64,000 bases of DNA from Candidatus Dadabacteria bacterium (GCA_022822065.1 JAJECI010000011.1:124001-188000), one strand, 5' to 3'; positions 8,636-18,300 are shown, numbered from the stretch's first letter. A program made the numbers and translations. Notes: generated from the letters alone by a model not told the origin.

Positions 8636-10528
8636 ATGAAGGTACTTTCGGAAGAAAGACTCATTAATAAAAGCAAACCCGTATTAAAATGGGCAGGAGG
8701 AAAAACTCAACTACTGCCAGAGTTAACTTCACGCATACCTAATAGTTTCAATAAGTATATTGAGCCTTTTTTCGGTGGAGGTGCTCTTTTCTTTTCACTT
8801 AATCCTGAGAGGGCCGTCTTAGCAGACCTGAATCTGGAACTAGTAAACTTTTATAATGTTCTGGCGAATAGTGTAGATGAACTAATTTCAGAAGTAGCTC
8901 AATATCCGAACGATAAAGAATTTTTCTATGCTATGAGGTCAAAAGACGTAGCTAGCCTTTCTTCAATTGAGCAGGCTGCAAGGACGATTTATCTTAATAA
9001 AACGTGTTTCAATGGTCTCTATCGAGTCAATAAAGCAGACGGTTTTAATGTTCCTTTTGGTTATTATAAAAATCCGGTAATTTGTCGGCCAAACGAACTT
9101 CGAGCGGCATCCATTGCGTTACAAGGAAAGATATTCGTTAATGAAGACTACAAAACCGTTTTATATAAATACGCAGAAGAAGGGGACTTAGTTTTTTTAG
9201 ACCCACCTTATTTACCAATATCTGAATATGCGGATTTTAAACGGTACACAAAAGAACAGTTTTACGAAGAAGATCATCGGGAGTTAGCCGAAGAAGTACA
9301 ACGTTTGCACGAAATTGGCTGTACAGTAATTTTAACGAATTCTAACCATCCGCTAGTACACGATTTGTATAGTAATTTTAATATAGAGATAGTTAGCACC
9401 AAACGGCATATAAATTGTAAAGGTTCCAAAAGGGTAGGCGAAGACGTTATTGTTCTGGCTCTACCAAAAAAACGATTCAATATCCGCTCTCTTCCAGATA
9501 GCCTTGATCCTCAAGTAGCTTTATACCCACCCACTCGCTACATGGGGGCGAAAGGTAAATTGCTTCCTTATATTCAGGACATAGTAAAGCATTTTGAATC
9601 TGAAAGTGTGTTGGATTTGTTTTCTGGCTCAGGCGTTGTTTCATATTTGTTTAAAACACTAGGTAAACGTGTAGTTTCTAATGACTACATGGCCATGAAT
9701 GCCACCATGGCGGTTGCCATGGTTGAGAATAACAAACAAACCTTATCTAGTGTAGAGATAGAAAGTTTGTTTAAACCTTCTAAAGATATTGATACTTTTG
9801 TACAAGATACTTTTCCTGGACTGTATTTCACCGATGAGGAAAACCGATTAATAGATATAGTGCGAGCCAATGCAAAGAAACTACCTAATCCCCATAAGCG
9901 AGCTATCGCCATGTCTGGACTTATTCGAGCTTGCATTAAAAAGAGACCAAGGGGAATTTTTACTTATACCGGCCATCGTTATGATGATGGGAGATCTGAT
10001 CTGAAAACCTCATTAAGGGATCATATTGTTGAGGCGATTCGCCTTATCAACTTGGCAGTTTTTGATAATGGAAAATCTAATAAAGCGCGCCGTGGTGATT
10101 CTATGTCTATCCGCACTAAGCCTGATCTTGTTTATATGGATCCGCCTTACTATACTCCCCATTCAGATAACGAATATGTACGCCGTTATCATTTTGTAGA
10201 AGGATTGGCGTGTGGTTGGAAAGACGTAGAAATGCAGTGGCATACTCAAACTAAAAAATTCAAGAGCTACCCAACTCCGTTTAGTTCTCGGGTAGGGGCA
10301 GAGGACGCTTTCGATAAATTATTTAAGAAATTCAGAGGTAGTATTCTACTGGTTTCTTATTCGTCTAATTCGTTTCCAACACGAGAACAAATAATTTCAC
10401 TCATGGCAAAATATAAACAGCATGTAGAAGTTGTTGATATTGATTACAAGTACAGCTTTGGAAATCAAGGTTACAAAAAAAACGATAACCACAATGAGGT
10501 TAAGGAATATTTATTCGTAGGGTATTAA
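8636..10528 (+). CDS. fused double D12-class N6-adenine DNA methyltransferase
   Basis: A 630-residue fusion of two Dam/D12-class methyltransferases. The first half has KWAGGKT (residues 18-24), EPFFGGGALFF, NKTCFNGLYRVNK and the catalytic DPPY at 189-192. The second has YMGAKGKLLPYI, DLFSGSG (327-333) and a second DPPY at 502-505. M.FokI-type enzymes have the same double organisation: each half methylates adenine on one strand of an asymmetric type IIS site. The endonuclease gene starts five bases after its stop codon, so the two form an operon protecting self DNA and cutting foreign DNA. AT-rich, like the OLD gene. The exact recognition site cannot be read from the sequence. Confidence 0.9.
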   Translation: MKVLSEERLINKSKPVLKWAGGKTQLLPELTSRIPNSFNKYIEPFFGGGALFFSLNPERAVLADLNLELVNFYNVLANSVDELISEVAQYPNDKEFFYAMRSKDVASLSSIEQAARTIYLNKTCFNGLYRVNKADGFNVPFGYYKNPVICRPNELRAASIALQGKIFVNEDYKTVLYKYAEEGDLVFLDPPYLPISEYADFKRYTKEQFYEEDHRELAEEVQRLHEIGCTVILTNSNHPLVHDLYSNFNIEIVSTKRHINCKGSKRVGEDVIVLALPKKRFNIRSLPDSLDPQVALYPPTRYMGAKGKLLPYIQDIVKHFESESVLDLFSGSGVVSYLFKTLGKRVVSNDYMAMNATMAVAMVENNKQTLSSVEIESLFKPSKDIDTFVQDTFPGLYFTDEENRLIDIVRANAKKLPNPHKRAIAMSGLIRACIKKRPRGIFTYTGHRYDDGRSDLKTSLRDHIVEAIRLINLAVFDNGKSNKARRGDSMSIRTKPDLVYMDPPYYTPHSDNEYVRRYHFVEGLACGWKDVEMQWHTQTKKFKSYPTPFSSRVGAEDAFDKLFKKFRGSILLVSYSSNSFPTREQIISLMAKYKQHVEVVDIDYKYSFGNQGYKKNDNHNEVKEYLFVGY

Positions 10529-10533
10529 TGTAA

Positions 10534-12255
10534 ATGGTTTGGCACATAGGAAATACCACCGTACGGACTCCATACCGCTTAAAACAGGCTTTAAAGGTAC
10601 TCGACAAATCTAATTTGATTGGTAACTTGGGTGGACGGTTCCATGGGGGGAGGATTAAAGAACAAGAGTTTGCAGAGCTTCTTCATTACAACGGTGTTGT
10701 ATATGTTCAAAGGATAGCTGAGACACAAGAAAAAGATGTGTCAGATCTTGGACGAAAGTGGCGTGTTGCTCTTTGCCAGCTAGGCTTTATAACACCGGAC
10801 AAAACATTTGATACAAATTTTCCTTCGTTTTCTATTACACCAAATGGTAGACGTCTCATTGAAGCTGAAACGATACCAGGGCAACAAGAGTGTTTTCTTC
10901 GTTCTTTGGCTGTCTATCAATTGCCTAATGGTTTAGAAAAAAAATATAAGTTCAATACATTCTCCCCTTTACGCTTCGTGTTACAGATCATTTTTAAGTT
11001 GTCTACGGTAGGGGAAGACCCATTTATTTCATTTACGGAATTTGCTCTTTTTGTTCAGACCAAGACAGATTCACTTGGAGTTGATCAGGCTATTAGCAAC
11101 ATCGTTGAGTATCGAAAACAGCGGTTAGCAAATAGAGGAAAAATAAAACCCTTTAAAAAGCAACTATTTCGTGATGTTGTAGGTGAGGTATATCCAGATG
11201 CGACAAATCTAGATACAAAGGAAAGGACTCTTCGCGATTATGCCGATTTAACGCTCCGCTACCTTAAAGCTACCGGATTATTTAAGGCAAAAGGTAGAGG
11301 AATAGTTGCTGCTCCAGTAAAACAAAAATTAGCTGAATTTCTGGCTTTTGAAGATTGGAAGTCATTGGAGAAAAAAGAATATTTCTTGACTCTCTGGGAA
11401 GGCGCAAGGTTGCCGACTGATGATCATAACATAGCCTCTAACGTGATAGATGATTTGGTTACTCAAATAAACTCTATGGGAGGACAGGCTAGTGTAAATA
11501 TTGAAGGCTTAGGCGATGCTGACGTGGCTATGGAGAGACATCGTTTAGAAGACCAATTAATTTGTATGGAGGAATTGGAGTTTGCCCACGAACAAGCTGA
11601 AAAAGTACCAGAGATCACTACTTGGTTGGATGCACTTTGTAGTAATAAGCGAGAATCTGAGACCCCCGATGGAGAATTGATTCGTATTCCTAGGGGGGAA
11701 GCACCGGCGTATTTTGAATGGGCGATATGGAGAGTATTTTTAGCAACAAACTCATTGGAGAATCCCCCGTGGAAATCAAGGCGATTTCAAGTTGATCAAG
11801 ATTTTTTTCCCGTCGGAACGGCACCAGGCCGTGGTGCGGATATGATATTTGAGTTTAACGACATAGTGGTTGTTACGGAAGTTACACTTACGTCATCATC
11901 GCGACAAGAAGCAGCAGAAGGAGAGCCAGTTCGTAGGCATGTAGCCGAATGTATGGAAAGATATACAGATACAGGAAAAAGAGTTTATGGATTATTTTTA
12001 GCTCTCAACATTGACAGCAATACTGCACATACGTTTAAACACGGAGACTGGTATTTAAGCGACGATACGAAAATTAATCTATCAATTGTACCAATCTCTT
12101 TAGGAGACTTTAATACTCTACTCAAGAATAAAAGAACCAATTTTGCTGATCTCCCACAAACATTGAAGTCTCTTTTGCTAGAGTGTCGCGCAATATCAAA
12201 TCTCGATGCCCCTCTTTGGAAAGAGGGTATCAGTAGATTAGTGACTACATGTTAA
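10534..12255 (+). CDS. AlwI-family type IIS restriction endonuclease
   Basis: A 573-residue protein. The N-terminus (GNTTVRTPYRLKQALKVL, then GNLGG and EFAELLHYNGVVY) and LGRKWRVALCQLGFITP are typical of the AlwI/PleI/BstNBI family of type IIS enzymes, which bind a short asymmetric site and cut a fixed distance away. The C-terminal half holds the likely catalytic domain: EAPAYFEWAIWRVF, then PVGTAPGRGADMIFEF and VVTEVTLTSSSRQE, compatible with a D...ExT variant of the PD-(D/E)XK core. It follows the double methyltransferase directly, which supplies both strand modifications. Length is in the family's range and the frame is intact, so it is probably active. Confidence 0.85.
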   Translation: MVWHIGNTTVRTPYRLKQALKVLDKSNLIGNLGGRFHGGRIKEQEFAELLHYNGVVYVQRIAETQEKDVSDLGRKWRVALCQLGFITPDKTFDTNFPSFSITPNGRRLIEAETIPGQQECFLRSLAVYQLPNGLEKKYKFNTFSPLRFVLQIIFKLSTVGEDPFISFTEFALFVQTKTDSLGVDQAISNIVEYRKQRLANRGKIKPFKKQLFRDVVGEVYPDATNLDTKERTLRDYADLTLRYLKATGLFKAKGRGIVAAPVKQKLAEFLAFEDWKSLEKKEYFLTLWEGARLPTDDHNIASNVIDDLVTQINSMGGQASVNIEGLGDADVAMERHRLEDQLICMEELEFAHEQAEKVPEITTWLDALCSNKRESETPDGELIRIPRGEAPAYFEWAIWRVFLATNSLENPPWKSRRFQVDQDFFPVGTAPGRGADMIFEFNDIVVVTEVTLTSSSRQEAAEGEPVRRHVAECMERYTDTGKRVYGLFLALNIDSNTAHTFKHGDWYLSDDTKINLSIVPISLGDFNTLLKNKRTNFADLPQTLKSLLLECRAISNLDAPLWKEGISRLVTTC

Positions 12256-12565
12256 TCACTGAAAAAATTGCTTAATAATTGATGAACACAGAAGTGGACC
12301 TCAATGTTAAGACAGTTTTTAGGCTCCACCTCTAACCAGAAAAGAAGGCATCGAGACAGTTCCGCTCCAGTAGTTATATTTTCCTCTCTGTGGTTAAAAT
12401 GGTTTTCCGAATCCGGGCTTCCGCTTCAGATCTAAAGCGCTATCTAACATCAACGCGCTCCGCCCGTTATCTAACTGGATTCATGAAGAAATGCCGCCTC
12501 CCTTTTTATTTTGCGAAAGATTTAAGACGTTATCCATCCAGGCGAAGTGGAACAGGGTTGGTATA
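12256..12565. other. intergenic stretch with repeat and possible IS-end relic
   Basis: No gene seen. It contains the left copy of a diverged repeat (12392-12415) and, at about 12284-12345, sequence reminiscent of an IS3-type terminus (TGAACACAGAAGTGGACC then AAGACAGTTTTTAGG). The latter is weak evidence of an old insertion. The composition changes sharply from AT-rich to about 50% GC across this stretch. Confidence 0.4.
12392..12415. repeat. diverged long repeat, left copy
   Basis: Core GGTTAAAATG-G-TTTTCCGAATCCG matches 21841-21864 with one mismatch; weaker similarity continues for about 15 bases upstream and 30 downstream. It sits just outside the nuclease-STAND gene, while the other copy follows the zincin pseudogene, so the two bracket 9.4 kb. 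Confidence 0.7.
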
Positions 12566-15500
12566 ATGAAAAGAATGCGCGATTCTTCAAAGAATGCGGA
12601 TCCCCATTCTTCCGAAATGTGGGGGAAATCCCGCGCAGGCGCTTGGGCCGCTAGGGGATTTGACTATCAGCACTTGGTTTCCACGCTGATTCTCGTCCGA
12701 CAGTGGGCAGGTCTTGCACCGCTTGGTTATCTTGTTCCCGAAGGTATTGAGGATTGCGTCATCGAATCTCTAGGCCGCAATATCTGGATTCAGATCAAGT
12801 CGCGCAAAAAAGGTGCTTTCAGCAGTTCTGAAATAGGGAAACTTCTGAAAGACCTTGAAGCTAAAGTCTCCTCAATCAAGAACGGAGAAGAATTCCGGAC
12901 CGCCCTTATACTGGAAAAACCGTGTCCAGACATAAGAAAAGCCGGAATTGATCAGCTTTTTGAAGATGATTCACGAAAGGTTTTTGTGTGCCCCGATCCG
13001 TCCCATGAAATCACGAGCCTGCTTTTGAAGCAACTTGGCGCGGCAGAAGTGACCACGGAAGGAATCGCTAGCAATCTCTACAGGTTTGTCGCCGACTCCT
13101 CGGGAAAAAACGCACCTGTGGGTTTTGACGCGAGGATTCGCATATCCACAACTGAAGTCGAACGGCGGATACTCGAACATCTGGAATCCTCAGACCCATC
13201 AGCGATAGACAAGGCGTTTCTCGAAGGCTTCCTGAAACCTGTCGACTTCTTCACTCGAATTGATGAACCGAACTTCTATCAGGGAATAAAAGTAAAACCT
13301 GGTCATGTTGCAGCTGATTTGGTTATAGATCGCCCGGATGACGTGAGCAAAGTCATTTCCGCGCTCACGCGGCAAAGACATACTCTTGTCTCGGGTCCTT
13401 CAGGCGCAGGAAAGTCTGCTTTGTTGTGGCTGTCAGCAGAAACCTTAGCCAAAAATTCAAGACTGTTTCAGATAACAGGGTCGGCGACTGTGGCAGATGC
13501 CGAGGATATAATCAGGTTCGTCCGGGCCCGCAGACCAACAAGCGTTTCGCCAATCGTCCTGATATTTGACGAAGTAGGTTCGACAAACAGTGATTTTTGG
13601 AATGTGCTCGCCTTCAACCTAAGGGAACTGCCGGAAGTATACTTCCTCGGTTCTGTGCGTCATGAGGATGTGAACCTGATCGCTGACAGGGCCGACACAG
13701 GTTTCGTTTCTATAAGTCTTGATGAAAACTTGGCGGCAAGCGTCTGGCAAAAACTGTGTGCCCGAAACCAGACAAACTGGAGTCACTGGCGCGAACCATT
13801 CGAGCAATCAGAGGGTCTGATGCTTGAATACGTCCACTTGCTAACGCGCGGAAAGCATCTGGATGATGTTATCGGCGAGCAGGTTCGCCAAAGGGAAACC
13901 CAGGACCGAAACGATGAACTCGCCATTATAAGAAGCACATCCGTGCTCTGTGCACGCGGCGGCGAAGTCAAGGCGAAAAAGTTGTTTGAATTGCTGGGGC
14001 TGGAACCGGATGCTGCGAACCGTTCGCTAAGAAGACTCATCGACGAGCATCTTGTCCGCGAGGACCGCCCGGGCGTGCTTGGAGGGCTCCATACGCTCCG
14101 CTCAAACGCATTGCGCAAAGCTTCTCATGATGAGACCGTCTTTTTGATCGAGGACACTCTTTGGCGAAGCCTTGCGGCGACTACCAAGGAGACGTTGCCA
14201 AGGCTAATACAATCCCTTATTGCGGATCTGGAAAAACAAGAAGAGGATCATGTGCTCCTGAAACTGGCCGAGATGCTCGGCCAAAGTCATGAAATCGATT
14301 TGTGGACAGCGGTTCTGACCGGGTTGGGCCTCGCGACGCTTGAACGCTCCGCCGTTTCATTCATCTCCATACTTGAACAGTGCGGACTGCATCGTCACTT
14401 CTGGCGTGTGGCATCAATGTTTGCGATTCTTCCCGACTCCGACATTATCGAACTATCGAATCCCTCACAGTCCAAGAAATTGCGAGATTCCGTCTCGGCC
14501 TTTCAGGCATCATCAGTAAATGACCTGCGATCCGCCTGCTTGAAAAAACTTCCCAAAGAAAACAAACCTCCAAGCTGTTGCTCTATTGAGCAGGCAAACG
14601 AACTCCTTTCCTGCTTGGTGCCGATATTCGGAAGCAAACCCGTAGAAATACCTCTTGAAATGGATTTCACCAAAAATGATGATCTGGACATAAATCAGAT
14701 AGCGATCTTTTTGTCCACTGCCTATCTAATCAGCCTCGACTTGGCGAAGAACTTCGTAAAAAACTTGGGAGGCGAGCAGTTTCTGTTTGATCTTTTTCAT
14801 TCCCAGACCCCCTGGGTCACCGCCCCGGCAGTGAAATCCAACGGCACCCATGGCCGCACGGTGCGCTCGGACCTGCTCTACTTAGGAGAAAAGCATCAGA
14901 CTGATCCCCACAGTACCATTGTAAGCATCTGTGAAACCCTGATCGCCCTGTCTCCAAAATCGACTGCCGTGGCCTGCGATGCCGTCTGGCCGACGAGGGA
15001 AACCGTTTCCATCGGCGAGTTCAGGCCTTGGTCAAAAAATATTCCCAGACAAAACCTTCCGCCGGAAACCCGCGTCGCGTGGAACGTCGCATTTTCACAA
15101 ATATTGGAATCCCGATTCTCAACGACAAACATGCTAACCAGCTACACGCTGCAGATGAATTCACTTGTCGAGAGAACGGAAAAAGTTTTTCGTTCCTATA
15201 CGGAGAAGTGGATAAAGAAGAAATACATCTCCGACGCAACGGCATACTCACTGGCTGGAGAAATAAACGAAATTGCGGATGCCGTCGCCGAACTGGGGCC
15301 CCGGCCTAAACCAACGGCTTCGCCATACTCAATGACGGAACCGGCCGAAATTTCCGAAACTGACGATATTGGCGATTTGTTGATATCAACACTTACCAAC
15401 CTTCTGTTCCGACTTAATAAAAGAGAAAGCGTCGGAGCCACCGCTACCTTCGCCGGAGGTCTCGCGGTACAAGCCCGAGACCATTCCGATTCTGACATGT

Positions 15501-16468
15501 GGCGTACAATGCCAACTCCGAACACCAAACTGGCCGTCTTGTCAAACCGTCTTGACGACGTTGCGTGCGTTCTGCATGAAATGGCCCGTTACGGCGGCAG
15601 ACCAAGCAGAATTCCAGGAATCATGAAACCGGTACGGAAAGCTTATTCCGGAAAAGCGGTTAGCGCGGCCGCCAAGCACTGCCGTTCTCTTGCTGACCGG
15701 CGTTTCCGCAAGAAATTGCTTGCTGTTGAGAAAGCGTTCAAAGAGAAAGGCTGGACCGCCCGTTGCGTAGAGCGAACTCTCGAACAGGGCGACTCCCATT
15801 ACTGGCCCGCGCGGGACATTGCGATTCTTGTCACAGTACCGGATTTGGAAACGGGAATAGCACTCTATTACGAGCAATGCCCCATGATCGCAAAGCAGTC
15901 CCTCGGGGACGATTGGCCATTCAGAACGGTACCCGTCGTTAACGATTTGCTTCTGCCATACTTGGCATTGAATATGACATCGACCGGACCGATGCCGGAT
16001 GCGGACTTTTTTCATAACTGGTCAGACCGTATCGACTGTCCTTCCCTGGAATCGGAAATCTTGGAAAGATTCGGCAAAGCCTCAGAAGCCTGTATCATCA
16101 TGTCAGGGATAATCGCGTGTTGTAGTCCGAATAACGTGCACCCAAAGGAAGCTGAGGCGTTCTCGCAGGCGGAGAAAACCTTTGAACGTAATTATGATTT
16201 TATTGTCGAAGCAGTTGAGCGCACAGGTTCGGAAAACCTGGAACTCGCGCAGCAATACCTTTGTCAAAGTCGTTTAAGGGTTGGCAAGGAACTTGAAGAC
16301 ACAAACTCCGGCAACGCAGTTGACAATCCCTTGTATAGAACTGCGTATCTATCACCGGACAGCAAAGAAAATGAAGACGCCTTTCAACTTACCTATGTGC
16401 ACCTGACAATTCTGCAAGACGAGTTATCGCAACGAAGGGAGGTTAAAGCAAAGAAAAAAGCGAAATGA
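12566..16468 (+). CDS. Cap4-like nuclease-STAND ATPase, Avs-like architecture
   Basis: About 1,300 residues from the preferred start at 12566 (AGGG 11 bases upstream); the frame can extend to 12491. The N-terminus matches the Cap4/DUF4297 dsDNA-nuclease pattern: RAGAWAARGFDYQHLVS, a central E-D (EDCVIES, residues 62-63) and IQIKSRKK (Gln76, Lys78), the PD-(D/E)XK core. A P-loop NTPase follows: Walker A GPSGAGKS (277-284), Walker B VLIFDEVGS, then a winged-helix-like segment. The remaining 700 residues are helical with no clear motif and probably form a sensor. Avs/AVAST anti-phage sensors share this nuclease-STAND-sensor order, though they are usually longer. The AlbA-type gene 55 bases downstream may be a partner. 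Moderate GC differs from the AT-rich flanks. Confidence 0.7.
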   Translation: MKRMRDSSKNADPHSSEMWGKSRAGAWAARGFDYQHLVSTLILVRQWAGLAPLGYLVPEGIEDCVIESLGRNIWIQIKSRKKGAFSSSEIGKLLKDLEAKVSSIKNGEEFRTALILEKPCPDIRKAGIDQLFEDDSRKVFVCPDPSHEITSLLLKQLGAAEVTTEGIASNLYRFVADSSGKNAPVGFDARIRISTTEVERRILEHLESSDPSAIDKAFLEGFLKPVDFFTRIDEPNFYQGIKVKPGHVAADLVIDRPDDVSKVISALTRQRHTLVSGPSGAGKSALLWLSAETLAKNSRLFQITGSATVADAEDIIRFVRARRPTSVSPIVLIFDEVGSTNSDFWNVLAFNLRELPEVYFLGSVRHEDVNLIADRADTGFVSISLDENLAASVWQKLCARNQTNWSHWREPFEQSEGLMLEYVHLLTRGKHLDDVIGEQVRQRETQDRNDELAIIRSTSVLCARGGEVKAKKLFELLGLEPDAANRSLRRLIDEHLVREDRPGVLGGLHTLRSNALRKASHDETVFLIEDTLWRSLAATTKETLPRLIQSLIADLEKQEEDHVLLKLAEMLGQSHEIDLWTAVLTGLGLATLERSAVSFISILEQCGLHRHFWRVASMFAILPDSDIIELSNPSQSKKLRDSVSAFQASSVNDLRSACLKKLPKENKPPSCCSIEQANELLSCLVPIFGSKPVEIPLEMDFTKNDDLDINQIAIFLSTAYLISLDLAKNFVKNLGGEQFLFDLFHSQTPWVTAPAVKSNGTHGRTVRSDLLYLGEKHQTDPHSTIVSICETLIALSPKSTAVACDAVWPTRETVSIGEFRPWSKNIPRQNLPPETRVAWNVAFSQILESRFSTTNMLTSYTLQMNSLVERTEKVFRSYTEKWIKKKYISDATAYSLAGEINEIADAVAELGPRPKPTASPYSMTEPAEISETDDIGDLLISTLTNLLFRLNKRESVGATATFAGGLAVQARDHSDSDMWRTMPTPNTKLAVLSNRLDDVACVLHEMARYGGRPSRIPGIMKPVRKAYSGKAVSAAAKHCRSLADRRFRKKLLAVEKAFKEKGWTARCVERTLEQGDSHYWPARDIAILVTVPDLETGIALYYEQCPMIAKQSLGDDWPFRTVPVVNDLLLPYLALNMTSTGPMPDADFFHNWSDRIDCPSLESEILERFGKASEACIIMSGIIACCSPNNVHPKEAEAFSQAEKTFERNYDFIVEAVERTGSENLELAQQYLCQSRLRVGKELEDTNSGNAVDNPLYRTAYLSPDSKENEDAFQLTYVHLTILQDELSQRREVKAKKKAK

Positions 16469-16523
16469 AAAAATTCTGGGTAGGATAAATGACCTAAGAC
16501 CCTGACACGGATGAGGGATAATT

Positions 16524-17699
16524 ATGATTACAAGGAAATGGGTTGATCATGGATTATCTGAAATGCTTCCGACTTTACGCGATACGGGGGAGGGACAGCA
16601 TGTCGAATTCATGTCCGAATACCCCGAGAACGGGTACGAACTCAGCAAGGAAATAGCAGCTTTTGCATCTTCCAACCACGGGACAATTCTTATAGGGGTA
16701 TCTGACGACGGCGAATTGCTTGGCTTGCCCGACTTAGACAGCAATGCAGCACGCGACAAACTGCTACGCCGCATTGAAGGCGTATGTTCAGGCAACATCC
16801 GTCCTTCCATTACTCCCATTGTGAAGTTCGCACAGGAGAATGACGCTATCGTTCTTACGATCGAGGTGCCACGCGGAACCCAGCCGATTTACTACAGCAA
16901 ACACACACCATACATTAGGCATCTCAGCAGCTCGCGTCCGGCCGAACCACATGAGGTTATTGATCGCATCGCTGAATATCTAGCTGCGACTCCGGTTGAA
17001 CCCGCCGAAGATAACCTAAAGAGTAACTTCCTCTCATCCATCGCCGAAGTCTTGGTCACCACTCTTATGCTTGCGGATCAAGTGGAATTACGTAACATCA
17101 ACCCATGGCGTGGATACATACTTTCTGAAGCCAGCTACTTAGCGACTCAGTTTCGAGAATCTGCCACCGAAGAAATCGCAATAGAGATGAAACTGGATAG
17201 TACGCTAAAAAATATCGCTGACCATCTCGACAGAGCTGCATCCCATATGCATACAATGGGAGAAAACTCCTGGGTGACTTATATCGGTCATTGGGTTGCT
17301 GCGCGAGACTGTGCGCAGGAAGCAATGGAGAAACACGTTGACCCAGTCCCCCTATCGGCTAGGTCACGGGAGCAGATACACGACATTATACACAAGGCCA
17401 CGCGGCAACTCGTTGATCTAGATAATCGTGCCAAGGAAATGGCTCATGATGGCCGCATGGAGGAACTTCAGGATGATGCCAGTCGTATCGGGTCATTGCT
17501 GTTGAAGCTAACCTATTACCGTATTGATGACATCAGCCCTAGTCTTGCCTTAAAGCTGCGTCCACTGGCAAATGATCTGAATCTCATAGAAACGGAGCGC
17601 ATTTATCTGGACGGAGGCAAGTCTGTAGAACGCATTCTGGGTAAAATTGACGACCTCAGCAAAGGTATTCAGTTCTTGGTTTCTGAAGAAGGCATTTGA
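16524..17699 (+). CDS. AlbA/Schlafen-type putative DNA-binding protein
   Basis: A 391-residue protein. Residues about 20-150 carry the AlbA_2 (Schlafen core) pattern: GEGQHVEFMSE, ELSKEIAAFASSNHGTILIGV, DDGELLGL, then IRPSITPIV and IEVPRGTQPIYYS with YIRHLSSSRPA. Such domains bind nucleic acid or nucleotides and occur in transcription regulators and in several defence systems. The C-terminal 240 residues are helical and unrecognised. It follows the nuclease-STAND gene by 55 bases on the same strand, suggesting co-transcription, and ends before a strong hairpin. It may be a regulator or an effector partner of the STAND protein; neither is proven. Confidence 0.7.
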   Translation: MITRKWVDHGLSEMLPTLRDTGEGQHVEFMSEYPENGYELSKEIAAFASSNHGTILIGVSDDGELLGLPDLDSNAARDKLLRRIEGVCSGNIRPSITPIVKFAQENDAIVLTIEVPRGTQPIYYSKHTPYIRHLSSSRPAEPHEVIDRIAEYLAATPVEPAEDNLKSNFLSSIAEVLVTTLMLADQVELRNINPWRGYILSEASYLATQFRESATEEIAIEMKLDSTLKNIADHLDRAASHMHTMGENSWVTYIGHWVAARDCAQEAMEKHVDPVPLSARSREQIHDIIHKATRQLVDLDNRAKEMAHDGRMEELQDDASRIGSLLLKLTYYRIDDISPSLALKLRPLANDLNLIETERIYLDGGKSVERILGKIDDLSKGIQFLVSEEGI

Positions 17700-17779
17700 C
17701 CCCTACATTAACTATTCAGTCCGTCGCGGGAATACCCAGCGATAATAAGTCTAGACTTTTGACAATTCTTTGGGCGCCG

Positions 17780-17815
17780 GGAGAAGCTTAGGGGAATACA
17801 CCCCTAAGCTTCTTC
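17780..17815 (+). terminator. strong perfect hairpin after the AlbA-type gene
   Basis: GAAGCTTAGGGG (17783-17794) pairs exactly with CCCCTAAGCTTC (17801-17812) across a six-base loop, extendable outward by a few pairs. It ends the nuclease-STAND/AlbA unit, but no T-run follows, so it may be an RNA-stabilising or processing structure rather than an intrinsic terminator. Confidence 0.55.
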
Positions 17816-17943
17816 GTTGGGCCCACATGAAATCCCATCTCGTTAATCAGTCCTCTACATATTTCTCGTGAGTCTTATAGCCTTGCCTTTTCTCTCTCCC
17901 GCTTAGCTTCGCCTGTGATTTTCTTATATTGTCTCAGAAACCA

Positions 17944-18177
17944 TTAGTGGTGTTTCTCTACAAATGCGCCGAACTTCATGACTCCAAAAACAACAGCAAA
18001 GACCATTAGAGCTTTTTCCAAGTTTCCTGAAGCAATCAGGTTTTTTGTTTCTTGCATAAAATTCTCAACAAATTCCATGCTCTTCTCCTGTGTTACAATG
18101 ACAGGTGTGGACATAAGACCCACTATCGCACTTACTAGTCTTATGTGTTCCTTGCACCATCTCAATGCAGATTTCAT
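17944..18177 (-). CDS. small membrane protein, 77 aa
   Basis: Not recognised. AGGGGAT lies seven bases before the ATG, so translation is likely. Two hydrophobic segments (about residues 13-29, LVSAIVGLMSTPVIV, and 56-72, ALMVFAVVFGVMKFGAF) flank a polar, helical middle (EFVENFMQETKNLIASG). It is transcribed away from the TIR-STAND gene, sharing its upstream region. Small two-helix membrane proteins beside sensor NTPases are sometimes effectors or inhibitors in defence loci, but nothing here demonstrates that role. Confidence 0.55.
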   Translation of the reverse strand: MKSALRWCKEHIRLVSAIVGLMSTPVIVTQEKSMEFVENFMQETKNLIASGNLEKALMVFAVVFGVMKFGAFVEKHH

Positions 18178-18252
18178 AATTATCCCCTAAATTTGGTTAG
18201 GAAATAGTTTGCTCTATGTTTTGGTCGGAGGAGAGGGACGGGGATGAAAATC

Positions 18253-18276
18253 TGTCAATTTTCCTTAATAGTTCCC
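18253..18276. promoter_or_regulatory. leader element shared with the OLD gene
   Basis: Begins TGTCAATTTTCCTTAATA and matches 6227-6250 at 20 of 24 positions. It overlaps the left arm of the hairpin at 18261-18300 and lies about 105 bases before the TIR-STAND start. Confidence 0.4.
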
Positions 18277-18300
18277 GAACATTAGCGGGAACTTAAGGAA
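18261..18300 (+). promoter_or_regulatory. long inverted repeat upstream of TIR-STAND gene
   Basis: TTCCTTAA-TA-GTTCCCG (18261-18277) is complementary to GCGGGAACTTAAGGAA (18285-18300): about 15 paired bases with a two-base bulge and a short loop. No T-run follows. Located 80 bases before the start codon, between two divergent genes, it could be an operator or a structured leader. Confidence 0.55.
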
